The notes: generated by a model not told the origin, from the letters alone. A DNA stretch of 64,000 nucleotides from Siphonodentalium dalli (GCA_032622095.1 CP136066.1:110381319-110445318), one strand, 5' to 3'. Positions 44,001-55,383 are shown, numbered from the stretch's first letter. Translations and numbers: made by a program.

Positions 44001-44400
44001 ATGTTAATTATATGAATATATAAATGCGAATGTGTGTGTGTGGATGGGTGTGTGAGGGTGTGTGAGTCGGGACAAAGAACGACTCGAATGCTCTTTAACT
44101 TTGCCTTATCGGGACAGCGAATGTGTGATTGGCGCTGGTTCGAACCCCGACATGGGCGAAAATCGGGACTGGTTTTCAAGCTGGATCTGAGTTGAGAGAT
44201 ATCTCAGTGTGCCATTCCGATCGATACATGGCCATTTCGATAAGAAATGAAAATATGTTCAAGCACACTAAAGTAAGCACATTTGAACACACATACACTG
44301 AGTCCGCGCCTGCATAAATCTGTTATATATATATATATACGCCGATACCATATATACAATTTCGGAGGAAGTTCATTAATATGATGATATATCAATTATG
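44001..44400. other. Stretch with a B-box-like motif, no recognised gene
   Basis: GGTTCGAACCCCGAC at 44139-44153 matches the tRNA T-arm/B box, but no A box or cloverleaf is evident upstream. It may be an old SINE head. Confidence 0.35.
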
Positions 44401-44439
44401 TGTCAACATCCGAACCGATCTTCAGACTGATACGATTCC

Positions 44440-46370
44440 CAACTTTCCTTTTTAGCTCAAGTTTACAAAGTAGAGATTGAGCAATTGCCATGGGTAGGCG
44501 TCCGTCGTCCGTGCGTCCTTCCGTCAACAATTTCCTTCGGCACGCCCTACAAGCCGCATCCCTCATCCGATCTTCTACCAAATGTAGGTTCAGGATGACC
44601 TTAAGATGGGAGCTATCGAATTTTCCCGAATTTCGTTGAAAAACATGGGAGCCAGCAGCTATCTTTGATTTCAATTTGATTTGAATCCATTGGCACACCA
44701 TACAGCCCGTATATATGGCCGGATCATTTGGTTTTAATTTTACAGGAATTATTATGATCACCTGTAGATAGGAGCTAACGAATTTGAACGACAGCCATCT
44801 TCGATTTATTTTACTCATTGCATCACTTGGAGCACACTACATGCCACATTTCTCATCCAATCATCACCAAATTTCGGTATTTACCTCTAGATGGGAGTCT
44901 CCTATTTTGACCGAATTTTTTTTGAAAATATGGCCGCCTGTGGCCATCTTGGAATTTATTCATTGTATGACTAAATCCTTTGGCACGCCTTACAGACCAC
45001 ATTTCTTATCCGATCGTCACCAAACTGCACATGGATCTTCGGGACGACCTCTAGATGGGGGCCTCCGATCTTGACCGAAATTTGTTTTTAAAATAAACTT
45101 GACCACCAGCAGCCATCTTTGATTTTGAAATGTAAATCCATCGGCACATCCCGCAGCCACATTTATTGGAGAATTTATTTGAAAATTTACGAGCATGTTT
45201 AGAATCACCTCTAGATTTGAGCTATTGAATTTGAAAAAAAAATCGATGAGCCATCTTGGATTCTACTCTTTGCATGACTAATTCCTTACAGAACTAATCC
45301 CTAGGGGCGTCAGGAAGACGGCCGATCTGGGCCATGTCGCTCCTGTATAATATCATTTTTGTTTGTTTATTATCACCATTGTCATAAGCTTCATAAGTTT
45401 CATCTGATGATCACCAAATTTCATATGGATTTTCGGGGGGACCTCTAGATGGGTGCCCACTATTTTGACCGAATTTTGTTGAAAACATGGCCACCACCAG
45501 CCATCTTGGATTTCAAAAATTTGAATCCATCGGCACACCCGCAGCACATATTTATTGAAGAATTGATTTGAAATGTACATGTATGTTTAGAAGCACCTCT
45601 GGATTTTACTCTTTGCATGACTAAATCCTTTGGTGCAGCCTACAAACCACACCCTTATCCGATCATCGCCAATCTGCATATGGATCTTCAGGGTGACCTC
45701 TAGTTTACTGTCCTTCCTCTTTATCATTCTATGCATGCTCAGCAAAAAATAGCTCCTTCACAAGTGGAGATGCATTGTCATTGACATTATCATTAGTGAT
45801 GTCCCCGTATATAGCTGAAGTGGTTCCCGGGGAGAATTAATTCAATCACGATGCATTCAGCCATTTTATTGCGCAACCGTTGACGTAATGCCGCGATGAT
45901 ATTTATTCAACGGAGTCCCAGCCATTGCATACATAGTATTCTATACTCATTGTACCACTAGTTTGTGGAATACACATATAGAACAACGCAATTGTGTGAA
46001 TTGGTTAACGTTTACTTGTGAAGCGATGGTAAAACGAGAAATTTTGACCGAAATTTGTTGAAAACATGGCCACCAGCAGCCATCTTGGATTTAAAATTTG
46101 AATCCATCGGCACAACCGCAGCCCACATGTATTGAAGATTTGATTTGAAATGTACAGGCATGTTTAGAAGCACCTCTAGATGGGAACTATCAAATTTGAT
46201 CAATTTTCGATGAAAAACATGGCCGGCGACAGCCAACTTGGATTTTACTCTTTGCATGACTAAATCCTTTGGTGCAGCCTACAAACCACACCCTTATCCG
46301 ATCATCGCCAATCTGCATATGGATCTTCAGGGTGACCTCTAGTTTACTGTCCTTCCTCTTTATCATTCTA
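44440..46370. repeat. ATGGCCGCC-type repeat block 1
   Basis: Degenerate units of about 200-260 bp alternate. One has AAACATGGCCRCCAGCAGCC, ATCTTGGATTTNAAATTTGA and ATCCATCGGCACA; the other has TTTGCATGACTAAATCCTTT, GGCACGCCYTACARRCCACA, TCCGATCRTCACCAAA, then GGATCTTCRGGGTGACCTCT, AGATGGGAGC. The same text recurs at 61950-63070. No coding. Repeats with this wording are, from memory, widespread in marine invertebrate genomes. Confidence 0.85.
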
Positions 46371-46683
46371 TGCATGCTCAGCAAAAAATAGCTCCTTCAC
46401 AAGTGGAGATGCAGTGTCATTGACATTATCATTAGTGATGTCCCCGTATATAGCTGAAGTGGTTCCCGGGGAGAATTAATTCAATCACGATGTATTCAGC
46501 CATTTTATTTCGCAACCGTTGACGTAATGCCGCGATGATATTTATTCAACGGAGTCCCAGCCATTGAATAAATAGTATTCTATACTCATTGTACCACTAT
46601 AGTTGGTGGAATACACATATAGAACAACGCAATTGTGTGAACTGGTTAACGTTTATTTGTGAAGCGATGGTAAAACGAGAGTT
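45601..46683 (+). repeat. Tandem duplication of about 440 bp, offset about 640
   Basis: 45601-46040 and 46240-46683 are almost identical, from GGATTTTACTCTTTGCATGA to GTGAAGCGATGGTAAAACGA. Differences include TTGCGCAAC versus TTTCGCAAC and CTAGTTTG versus CTATAGTTGG. The spacer between copies is ATGGCCGCC-type repeat. Confidence 0.95.
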
Positions 46684-46920
46684 TGAATTTTACCTCGCGG
46701 CACGACAATAGCGTGCACTAACGTTAACAAGATCACACCACTTTGTTGTTCTATGTTTATTTCACACTCTGCAATTTGTAGCTTATAATATTTGTAATAT
46801 AATATCATTTAGGTCGATTTTTATTTAATTGAACAAACGTATGCTTTATGTAGACTTTACCTAATAAGTTAGTGAATAAATTTTCTGTGAAAGTTGACGT
46901 CGCCAATACCGTTGTCGGCG
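46620..46920 (+). repeat. Diverged repeat, also at 47870-48185
   Basis: Shared text includes TGGTTAACGTT, ACTTTGTTGTTCTATGTTTA, ATTAGGTCGMTNTT, TTTAATTGARCAA, and TTTTCTGTNAAAGTTGACGT. The hairpin and LINE end lie between the two copies. Confidence 0.7.
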
Positions 46921-47040
46921 TAATTGGTTTGTATTGTTCAAGTACAATGCAATATGTTTTATTTAAATGTTTTGAAATCGTCTGTATTTTGCTGTATTTC
47001 GTAAACATAAAGGAATTGGTGTGCAGTAATATAAAGTGAT

Positions 47041-47197
47041 TATACAATGTTGTGTACAGTATGTATTTTTCTTGTACTAGTTCAGGTTGCGATGAAAAGT
47101 CATATTGGACGAGACGCATATATAGCATCGAGTCCAATATGACTTTTCACAACCAGGACGAGTACAAGAAAACGCATACTGTACACAACATTGTATA
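47041..47197. repeat. Inverted repeat with about 68-bp arms
   Basis: Left 47041-47110 (TATACAATGTTGTGTACAGT inward to CATATTGGAC) pairs with right 47132-47197 (GTCCAATATG out to ACTGTACACAACATTGTATA). A few mismatches and a 4-base indel are present; the loop is about 21 bases. Two other places (near 47768) show GTCTTATTGGACTCGATTCG, like the inner stem. Confidence 0.9.
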
Positions 47198-47233
47198 ATG
47201 ACATTGCTATTATCAGCTGTATGTATGTATGTA

Positions 47234-47671
47234 TAAGATAAGATAAGTTTATTGACAATTACACCCACACGGGGCCGATGTCACAACATAAATAACAATA
47301 AATATATATATGATACAATAAGTATACACAATTGTAATCAGAATTAAAATGGACAAATTTCATGTTTGTTGTTGAAAATTTGGTGTTTCAGACCTTTTGT
47401 GGAAAAGAGACGGACCATGTTACAGATGATATTGCACGTTTCTGTTTTGTCATTTCGCAGTATGAAAATGAATTTTTGGGCATCAGTCATATTAATAAAC
47501 TTGTGATTTACTTTATTTATTTCGTCAAAGAAACGGAGACGAATGCTTTTGTAAATAGGACATTTTAAAATAAAATGTTCCTCGGTTTCCGTTTCCAATC
47601 CACACTTTCTGCATATTCTCTTGTCTAGAGGAATCTTCGGTTGTTTATGGCGCCCTTTTTCAATTTCTAGA
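47234..47671 (-). pseudogene. LINE 3' end: zinc knuckle and C-terminus, with TTATC tail
   Basis: The minus-strand frame encodes KIPLDKRICRKCGLETETEE then HFILKCPIYKSIRLRFFDEI and INMTDAQKFIFIL, ending at 47344. This is the CxxC...H...C knuckle plus the helical tail seen at the end of RTE/CR1-like LINE polyproteins. The 3' untranslated part ends in TTATC repeats (47235-47249 on the plus strand, ATAAGATAAGATAAG). The reverse transcriptase itself is missing: at about 47671 the sequence changes to a TATG microsatellite. Confidence 0.85.
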
Positions 47672-47672
47672 G

Positions 47673-47704
<32 letters not shown>

Positions 47705-47731
47705 TGTATGTATGTATATATGCATGTATGT
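47672..47731 (+). repeat. (TATG)n microsatellite
   Basis: About twelve GTAT units, with a short ATATATGC interruption near the end. Confidence 0.95.
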
Positions 47732-49027
47732 AAATGACGTCACCCAGTCCTGATAACGTTTATAAAAGTCTTATTGGACTCGATTCGAGTCTAATATTAC
47801 ATTCGGGAGTCCATTATTACTTTCTCCCGGATTATCATGTGACGGCTTTTGCCCAGTTAGTTAAGGAATGGATAATAATAGATAGAACGACACAAGCGTG
47901 TGGAATGGTTAACGTTATTGCACGAGTTGGATGTGTCGCTTGTTAAACGAGAAGTGTAGGTTCGAGTTTCGCGTCATGACACACACGCACAAAAACGTTA
48001 ACACGTTCACACAACTGTGTTGTTCTATATGTTTAATGCACACTTTGTAGATATAGTGTGTAATATACTGGAAATTAGGTCGCTATTGTTTGATTTAATT
48101 GAGCAACGTGTGCTATATATGTTGACTATAAGTCATAATTTAGTGAAGACATTTTCTGTTAAAGTTGACGTAGTCAATGACGTTGTTGACGTGAAATCTT
48201 CTGTATTTTGCAAAAATAAACGAATGGGTGTGTAAAGCCGGAGCTATGATTCTTGTTGACATTATCGCCAATACAGATGACGTACATTACGTCGTGCATG
48301 GTCCGCTCCGGTCATAGCTGGCTATTCACCACACATAACAATAAATGTATATATAGTATCAATGGGGATCGCAAACATGGATTGAACTTATCTGACTGTA
48401 ACAGTGTGGAATAAATACAGAACACAACTTGCATCATAATCTTGAATCTTTTATCGAAATCGTTGCGGACGGCACATAGTCACATTAGGATGCGCGTTGT
48501 ATTCTGCCTATATACCTTCTAATCCCGGTCTTATATCAACGGTTGTTATCGTTTCAAAAATTCAAATCGACAATTTCAATTTCGACCTTAAACCCCGTTT
48601 AACTGAAGATGCCGAATCAGAACCATGACGTTGGCCTATCTTGGATCCGATCCACCTATATTTTGGCTTCAAGCGTAAATATTTTGGGCTAACTTGAAGT
48701 CTTGTTTCGATATAACAAAGCCGTATACGATACATGCATATCGTTATGGACATACCATGTAGGCCCTACATGACAGATCGTTAAATTCACTCAAACTGAA
48801 GTTTCTCAGAATGGTTTATATTCAAAATGAATCCAGACATTTGTTTGTTTATGTTGCCCATATATAGACATGCAAGTTATTTCTTATAAAGTGAAGTTGC
48901 TCAAAGACACTTCCACCCGAATCCGCCGTACCCATCCACCTGCTATGTTTATTTTCAATTTTGTTCATAAATTTGTGTTTTGTGGTGTCCATCTCTAGAC
49001 ACGACCGTTAATTCATAAAAGTGACGT
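47732..49027. other. Non-genic stretch holding the second diverged repeat copy
   Basis: 47870-48185 is the relative of 46620-46920. The rest shows no gene or repeat match. Confidence 0.5.
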
Positions 49028-49031
49028 TTAA

Positions 49032-49285
49032 CCCTTTGAGTGCCAGGTCGATTTTTGTATCAACCCATACACCCTGTGCCAATGCATTCTCTTATATATG
49101 CAAGTCGACCATATGTCGCCTCGCATATATAAGAGAATGCATTGGCCTAACAATTTTTTTTAATTTTTTTTTTTACAATTTTTTTACAATTTTTTTTACA
49201 ATTTTAATAATTTATTCTTATATTCTTTAACAGACTTATTTTGTAGGTTTAGGGCCGATGAGATCGGCCCCTGGCACTCAAAGGG
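49032..49285. mobile_element. piggyBac-type MITE
   Basis: The element starts CCCTTTGAGTGCCAGGTCGA and ends CCTGGCACTCAAAGGG. Both sides have TTAA (49028-49031 and 49286-49289), the obligatory piggyBac target. Inside is a second perfect inverted pair, GCCAATGCATTCTCTTATAT and its reverse complement (49058-49146), with about 20 bases between the arms. A T/A-rich run (49150-49205) follows. At 254 bp there is no transposase. Confidence 0.9.
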
Positions 49286-49388
49286 TTAATGAAATAGCTG
49301 GCACAGTTAGTTCTTGTTTTCTTTGAATTTTAGCGCTATTAGCTGAATAGGATCTTCCCGTACGAACATAGATGGTGTCTTTATTATT

Positions 49389-49880
49389 TAAAGGCACGTG
49401 AGGCCTTAATTGTCGAAAATATTCATATTTGTTCTAAACACCGTAAACAGAAAATCATTAAAACGCATACAGTTTTGTTCATATATACCATGACCATCGC
49501 GTAAACAGCATGTTATCATAAATACCTACTATATTTTACCTAAACAAGAGCCTGATTGGGTTACAGAGGACAGCACAATGCTACTGGCTAATCACACACA
49601 AATGACATAAACGCTCTTTATTAGTTCCATATCATGAACTCACCAACAAAGAACGCTCTTTATGTTTACCATCATAATATAAACAAACACCAGAAAAGTA
49701 ACTTTTTATGCTTTTGTTTACATAACAATGGTTAAACATATGAGAATAACATACTGTTTATGCGATATTTCTTATTTATATACGGACGGTCTACATTTTT
49801 GTGTTCTTTCTGTTTGTGGCGGTTTTTGACGGGTGGAAATATTTTCACAGGATACCCACCGCCAAGGCCAACCGTACCTT
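49389..49880 (+). repeat. Dispersed repeat R4, copy 1
   Basis: About 490 bp nearly identical to 61474-61975: TTTAAAGGCACGTGAGGCCT, GTCGAAAATATTCATATTTG, GTAAACAGCATGTTATCATA, AACGCTCTTTATTAGTTCCA, AAGAACGCTCTTTATGTTTA, GACGGGTGGAAATATTTTCA, ACCCACCGCCAAGGCCAACC. No coding frame. It carries two ACGCTCTTTAT motifs. Confidence 0.95.
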
Positions 49881-51580
49881 TAAACAAGGCTGATAGTTAA
49901 CATATTTACGCTTGAAGCTCTAACTGACGAGAAATCGGTGAATTATGGAGAAGGTCAACTTGACCGTTCGCTCGTGGCCAAGCATGCATGCGACACGCCA
50001 TGGCGGCCATGCATCGCACATTTTACATCACACATGATCGCATGTACACCTCTGTAACCCGGAACATACCGACAATATCCTCAGGAATCTCATGGTATCT
50101 CTTAATTATATATCAGACCTAATTTCGTTTGTTTGAAGTGCAATCTTTTATCCAGTCGTTTTATTGATATATCAACGCAGATCAATTGATTTTGCAGAGT
50201 AATTGAGTTTGCGGCAATCTCATTACTGGCCACCATTGCGTGACGATTTCCCGTCAAACGTCTGTATCTCACATAGAACAGAGCCATAATATTCGCATAG
50301 TCAGGACATAACGGCCTGCGAAAACATCTGGCTGTAGCATTGCTCGGATGCCTTCTTGTGAACTTTGTCATACATGTACTATAGCATGTCATCTGATGAT
50401 TGTTCCCAGATTAGAAAACAATCATCCAGGAATCTTCTCCACGATATTTTTACGTTTGCGATGGTCACATCATTGACTATCTCAATTTGTCGTACATAAT
50501 GTTTTCCAGGTAGGGCCATTTTTGTGACTATAGTTGTATCTATTTGTATATATGTGTATAATATATAAATTCCACCATGCAGGATAAAGAACAGCTGCGG
50601 CCTATAGGAGTGTCCGCCAAGTGTTAGTTAGAGATTCTCAGATTCGATCAGCCCAAAACTTCCCCTTTATTTAACTAGAATGAATCAAAATTCAAAACTA
50701 AGAGTGAGTTATTCCCTTCCATTGAAAATAATAGACTGACAGTACAGTCAAGATCAAAATTTATCACATAACACACGTTAATATCACGACAACTGATAAC
50801 TTTCTCGCTTCTTCTTGGGTTAGCACGAAAGTATTGTATTCTCACAATTTCATAGCTCGATGAATAATGTCTGTTATTAGTAGGCGGAGTTTTCATTAAC
50901 ACGGTGGGGAATCACGAGATTTGGAGTTAATGTGTCACATTCAAAATGGCCGAGGCGATCGCAAACCGACCACACTGATAGAAAAATGCCCGTCGCTTTA
51001 ACTGTGTCATACCGCGCAACATCGCTGCCAACGTTGGACCGTTAAGCATACGGTCAGGCTGTAACATGTTCCACGGTACAAAACTGTTTACGTAACTGGC
51101 AGACTAATAAGTAACAGTCAGACCGTTGTATTTGTTACTGTTCAACACCGTTTGTTTAATATTAAGACCGTAACTAATAATGGTCAGACGACTCAGACGA
51201 ATGGTATTTTTCAACGGGTCACCACCAAGTATTTGCCCTTAATATACCGTAGAATTAGCCCGTGGTGACAATATTATTTCCCAATAGGCATTACGGTTCA
51301 TATGTTTTAGAATGGTCGAAATTAGTATTATTCGTAACTGAAATATACATCTTAATTTTTCGATTACGCGTCATAGTTTTGATGAAATTTAAATCCTCAA
51401 TGCATAATGTGACAGACAATACTTATGAAACTTTGAAATTTGAAGACGATCAAACTTGTTATCTGCCTCGTGGGATTTAATCCAGAAAAAAGACTGTGTG
51501 ATGTGTTCACCTTTCATTGACTACTTTATAAATATGGCTGTAAGCAAAAAACGATAATACAACATGTAGCTGAAAAGCCC
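49881..51580. other. Stretch with no recognised gene
   Basis: Only unassigned short ORFs. 50674-50735 (GAGTTATTCCCTTCCATTGA, AAATAATAGACTG) resembles 52396-52440, a small shared block. Confidence 0.4.
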
Positions 51581-51590
51581 GGGGACATGT

Positions 51591-51750
51591 CTCTATTCCG
51601 AAGGTTCACTATTCCGAAGGTTCTGTATTCCGAAGATTCGCTATTCCGAAGGTTCGCTATTCCGAAGGTTCTCTATTCCGAAGGTTCGCTATTCCGAAGG
51701 TTCGCTATTCCGAAGGTTCGCTATTCCGAAGGTTCTCTATTCCGAAGGTT
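51591..51750 (+). repeat. 16-bp minisatellite, ten units (left arm)
   Basis: Ten units of CTATTCCGAAGGTTCN. The unit at 51625 has GTATTCCGAAGATTCG. Confidence 0.95.
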
Positions 51751-52395
51751 TTTGTTATTTTAAGGTTAGTTATATATTCTAAAGTATTGAGAGGGTTGGT
51801 TATCACGAAGACTCTTTTTATGAAGGAAATAACTAAAAACATTAAAACAATAAAATTTAATGTGATTTTGTTTTGTTTTCTCGGGTTTTCTTGAGATTTA
51901 ATGTCATTACGCATGGCGTTATTTCTCAATACATATTCCCGTCACACAGCCCACACAATTGCTATGTTTCCATTACGTATGACGTAATATCTAAATAACC
52001 TTAGAGGCAAGAATACGCCAGCAAAAAGCGGATTATAACAGTGGGGCTCTAACGTTTAATGGACACTGGCGGCTATAACATACTGCGTAGCAGAATATCG
52101 CTGACTAGACGGCTATGAGATGAACCTAACTGCAGTTGTGACTTTGTATTGATTTTAAAGGCCCACTTAATTTTCGAGTGACCGATTATTTTTTTATAAT
52201 TCCTTGATATACGGTTTTATTAACAATTTATGCCATGACATATGATTAAAATACTATAATACATCACCATTTGAAACGTTTGTGTCTCAGAAGATGCCCA
52301 TAGAGAAATAAAAAACAGCTGAAATCATAAAAAATATTCCCCCCGTTATGGCTCCCAGAATGCAACATAATTCAAACTAAAATGGATTTTCAAAT

Positions 52396-52892
52396 ATAGA
52401 GTTATTCCCCCCTCCATTGAAAATAATACACTTTGCGCAACAAAACCAGATGAAACTTCAGCACAAAAACACGTTGGTAACTCAACAAAAACAACATGTT
52501 TATTATACCGGTTTATTTCCGGATAAGTTGACCATACACTGTTAGAGAGCTTCCTATTTCAAATGGTATATAATGTGGCATATATACACAGAACAACACA
52601 ATGTTTAATACATAAAGCTACATGTATCACAGTTAAAACTCAACTCCATTTTCAATGGAAGGGGGGTAACTCTCTTTAAAATATAGAGTTATTCCCCCCT
52701 CCATTGAAAATAATACACTTTGCGCAACAAAACCAGATGAAACTTCAGCACAAAAACACGTTGGTAACTCAACAAAAACAACATGTTTATTATACCGGTT
52801 TATTTCCGGATAAGTTGACCATACACTGTTAGAGAGCTTCCTATTTCAAATGGTATATAATGTGGCATATATACACAGAACAACACAATGTG
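52396..52892 (+). repeat. Tandem duplication of about 210 bp with period 287
   Basis: From ATAGAGTTATTCCCCCCTCC to CAGAACAACACAATGT, 52396-52605 is repeated without visible change at 52683-52892. The spacer holds AATACATAAAGCTACATGTA, TCACAGTTAAAACTCAA, which recurs at 53728-53772 next to the gag-like pseudogene. Confidence 0.95.
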
Positions 52893-52987
52893 TAAATGAG
52901 TTTGTCGATACGGCACGAGTGCCGTCGTGGACGTATAGAACGAGAGGCGCTTGCACGAGTGCCGTATCGACAAACCCATTTACACAT
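52888..52987. repeat. Hairpin with 29-bp arms
   Basis: ATGTGTAAATGAGTTTGTCG, ATACGGCAC (52888-52916) pairs with 52959-52987 with one mismatch. The 42-base loop includes a second GTGCCGT/CACGAGTGCC echo. Confidence 0.9.
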
Positions 52988-53555
52988 CATGTCGCTTTGT
53001 GTTTATTACACGCTTCGAGTCCTAGAATCCGTGCATTAAAAATACAGACTTAGAAGGTTTATTTAGGCACATAGAGGGCGTGTTTTGTCATGTGTGATGA
53101 TGCTTTTATTTTATAGTTCCGGTTTCATGGTTGAGGAGAACGTCATGTACGTCATTTTACGTCAACGAGATGCGTATGGAACGTACGTTCCATACGTATT
53201 TGTACATATGGAACAGCAATAACACTGTACTTCTGGGAACAAGCGTGTTATATATGTGATCTGGGTGTTGATGTTTCTTTCAAATACATATTGTCAGTTC
53301 GGACAGACTGTATCTCTTACATGTAGTTTATTTCAGTGATGCCAATCATCGTGTTTTCAACTTTCCATAATAAACGATAAACTGATACTTTCTTCTTTCT
53401 AATAATAACAATTTGGGAATTAGAATGGTGTGTATATGCCTACGTGTACTATATGTGAATACTATAGTGCAATAGTATTTTTCATTCCGCGTGTGGTTTT
53501 TGTTGGGGGTGCAAATTTTGATTCATTTCCGGTTAAATACGCCCAAAATATAAAA

Positions 53556-53703
53556 CCTTCGGAATAGGGAACCTTCGGAATAGGGAACCTTCGGAATAGT
53601 GAACCTTCGGAATAATGAACCTTCGGAATAGGGAACCCTCGGAATAATGAACCTTCGGAATAGCGAACCTTCGGAATAATGAACCTTCGGAATAGAGAAC
53701 CCT
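53556..53703 (-). repeat. 16-bp minisatellite (right arm of the long FB1 copy)
   Basis: About nine units of CCTTCGGAATAGNGAA, with GGGAA and AATGAA variants not common in the other arrays. Confidence 0.95.
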
Positions 53704-53715
53704 ACTTCTAATCGG

Positions 53716-55118
53716 TCATGCCCTTTTAATACATAAAGCTAGAAAGCTACATGTATCACAGTTAAAACTCAAATTGATGTACCTGTAAAAGTATAACATC
53801 TTTATGGCATACTTTTTGTAAACATGCAAGGCGTGACCCTTGGAAACACAATTTTTGTGAATGCGTACATCACGACAATATATCAGTAACAGCTTGATGG
53901 GATTGAAACATTCAAGACAACAACAAAGCCCGTAATAACTAACAAATGTGCTGTATCTGTCTATTTTTACTTGTACCACTCTGAAATGAGGAGATTTCTT
54001 GGTGCATTTCAACCTTTGATATTCAGGCCTGCATTCTAATTCATTTGACTGTTGATTTATATAAGAACCTGAACTGTAACTTCCTCTAACATTCAAATTC
54101 TTGACATTCATTGGTTTTGATTTAGTATGCCCTACCAGCAATGGAGTTTCCAACATATTGATGTCATCACCCCACTTGGCTTGACCATACTCAATCTTGG
54201 GAATGAATGCTGCATAGAAATCAAGAAGTGATTTCCACTCATATATTTCATGATGATACAGGATTATATGACAATTTGCGAAGGAGCGCCAGACGCCCTT
54301 CTCTTTCCCTACCATTCTCAAGTCTTAAAACTATTTCCAGCTCTCCAGCAACCAATTGATTGAATGACAAATCTTTAAACCTTATTTCCTTGTTTACATA
54401 TTTTAATTGTAATAGAGATTGTGGACATAATTGTGGATACAAAATAGTTGCAGAAGGCTTTGCTTCCAGCCCAGATACAATTTTAGATTTTTTCGACCTC
54501 TACTCCGAAAGTTTTTCTTTGAACTGCACGTACCGCCACTACCGGTACTTTCACAATCACTTTTATCTGATGACTGACCTGGTTACTCGAGTCCTAAATT
54601 TAGCTTCTTCAATTTTGAAACCACTTCCTTTCTCAGTGGTTTGTCTTTCTCAATTCATCTAAATTAAAGGATTTACTTTGTTTAACTTTTAGAGTCAGTT
54701 TCTCAGCTTCTGCCAGCTCCTTTCTCGATCTCATCAACTCTTTCTGTAATTGTACTTTCCTCGCGTCTCTCTTTTCTTGGAGGATCGATTCCTTGTTTTG
54801 TTCATTCTGCTTGAGCTCCTGAATCATTACCAGTTCCCCTTCGTCTGCTTCCATTTCACATCCACTGTCATCCGGTCCATCGCTGGGCTATGGCTTCCGT
54901 GCGTATAAATCGCCATAATTTTGGTTGTTGTTCTCAGTCCCACTATTGGGCTGACTTGGTTCTTTGGCGGGAGTGTTTTTCCCAGAATTATTTTTGACAA
55001 CTTCACATTTTAGGTGTAACTTAGAGTAATCAACACTGTCAGCTCTGTTTTTCTTTCCTCTTTCGGCATACTGCATATAACAGTCACGTTCAACAACGAA
55101 ACAAATCGAGTGTTTCAA
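53716..55118 (-). pseudogene. Decayed gag-like ORF of a multicopy retroelement
   Basis: Reading from 55118 down: an N-terminal part (55118-54633) in one frame with a TAG stop at 54888-54886, ending in a charged coiled coil (NEQNKESILQEKRDARKVQL, then RKELAEAEKLTLKVKQSKS). A Ser-rich stretch survives in another frame (about 54600-54530). Then 54442-54300 has LKYVNKEIRFKDLSFNQLVA followed by GELEIVLRLENG. After a frameshift, 54280-54130 has WKSLLDFYAAFIPKIEYGQA and KWGDD. A Cys/His block follows (EYQRLKCTKKSPH, about 54010-53970). This order matches a gag-like or ORF1-type protein that I recall as multicopy in cnidarian and lophotrochozoan genomes. No protease or polymerase is present. Three breaks at least. 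Confidence 0.6.
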
Positions 55119-55383
55119 TTTTCAATCGAAGTGAATAAAATTTGTGTTGAGTCGATATGAATTATATTTTGGGCGCGAAACACGTTTACATGGATCAAGG
55201 TATTGTGGGAAATATTCATGAATCCTGGGTACTAGTGTCAAAGGTAATAATTAAGGTATATATAATACAGGGGCGTATCAAATGATTGTTTCGCGCCTAG
55301 TAATTACATATTTTGATTGCCAAAATAGCCCTGTGGCGAGATGCCCTTTGGGTAAAACTGATGACGACAAATATTAATGGCAG
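55119..55383. other. Short spacer between retroelement remains
   Basis: Nothing recognisable. Confidence 0.35.

Larger units (their letters stand above)
51581..53705 (-). mobile_element. Foldback family FB1, long copy with nested repeats
   Basis: The left end GGGGACATGTCTCTATTCCG leads into ten 16-bp units (51591-51750). The left interior to about 52290 is the inverse of 5640-6080. The right interior (53330-53555, for example TCATCGTGTTTTCAACTTTC, TAAACGATAAACTGATACTT, TTTGATTCATTTCCGG) is the inverse of 1490-1640, and the right array is 53556-53703. Between them lie a 287-bp tandem duplication and a hairpin, possibly later insertions or part of the full-length element. The right end is GAGAACCCTAC and lacks the last bases; no target duplication was found. 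No transposase was recognised. Confidence 0.8.

Noticed and set aside
44129-44160. Possible tRNA gene (GGTTCGAACCCCGAC)
   Set aside because: Only the B-box-like T arm is present; no A box, anticodon arm or closing acceptor stem could be drawn.
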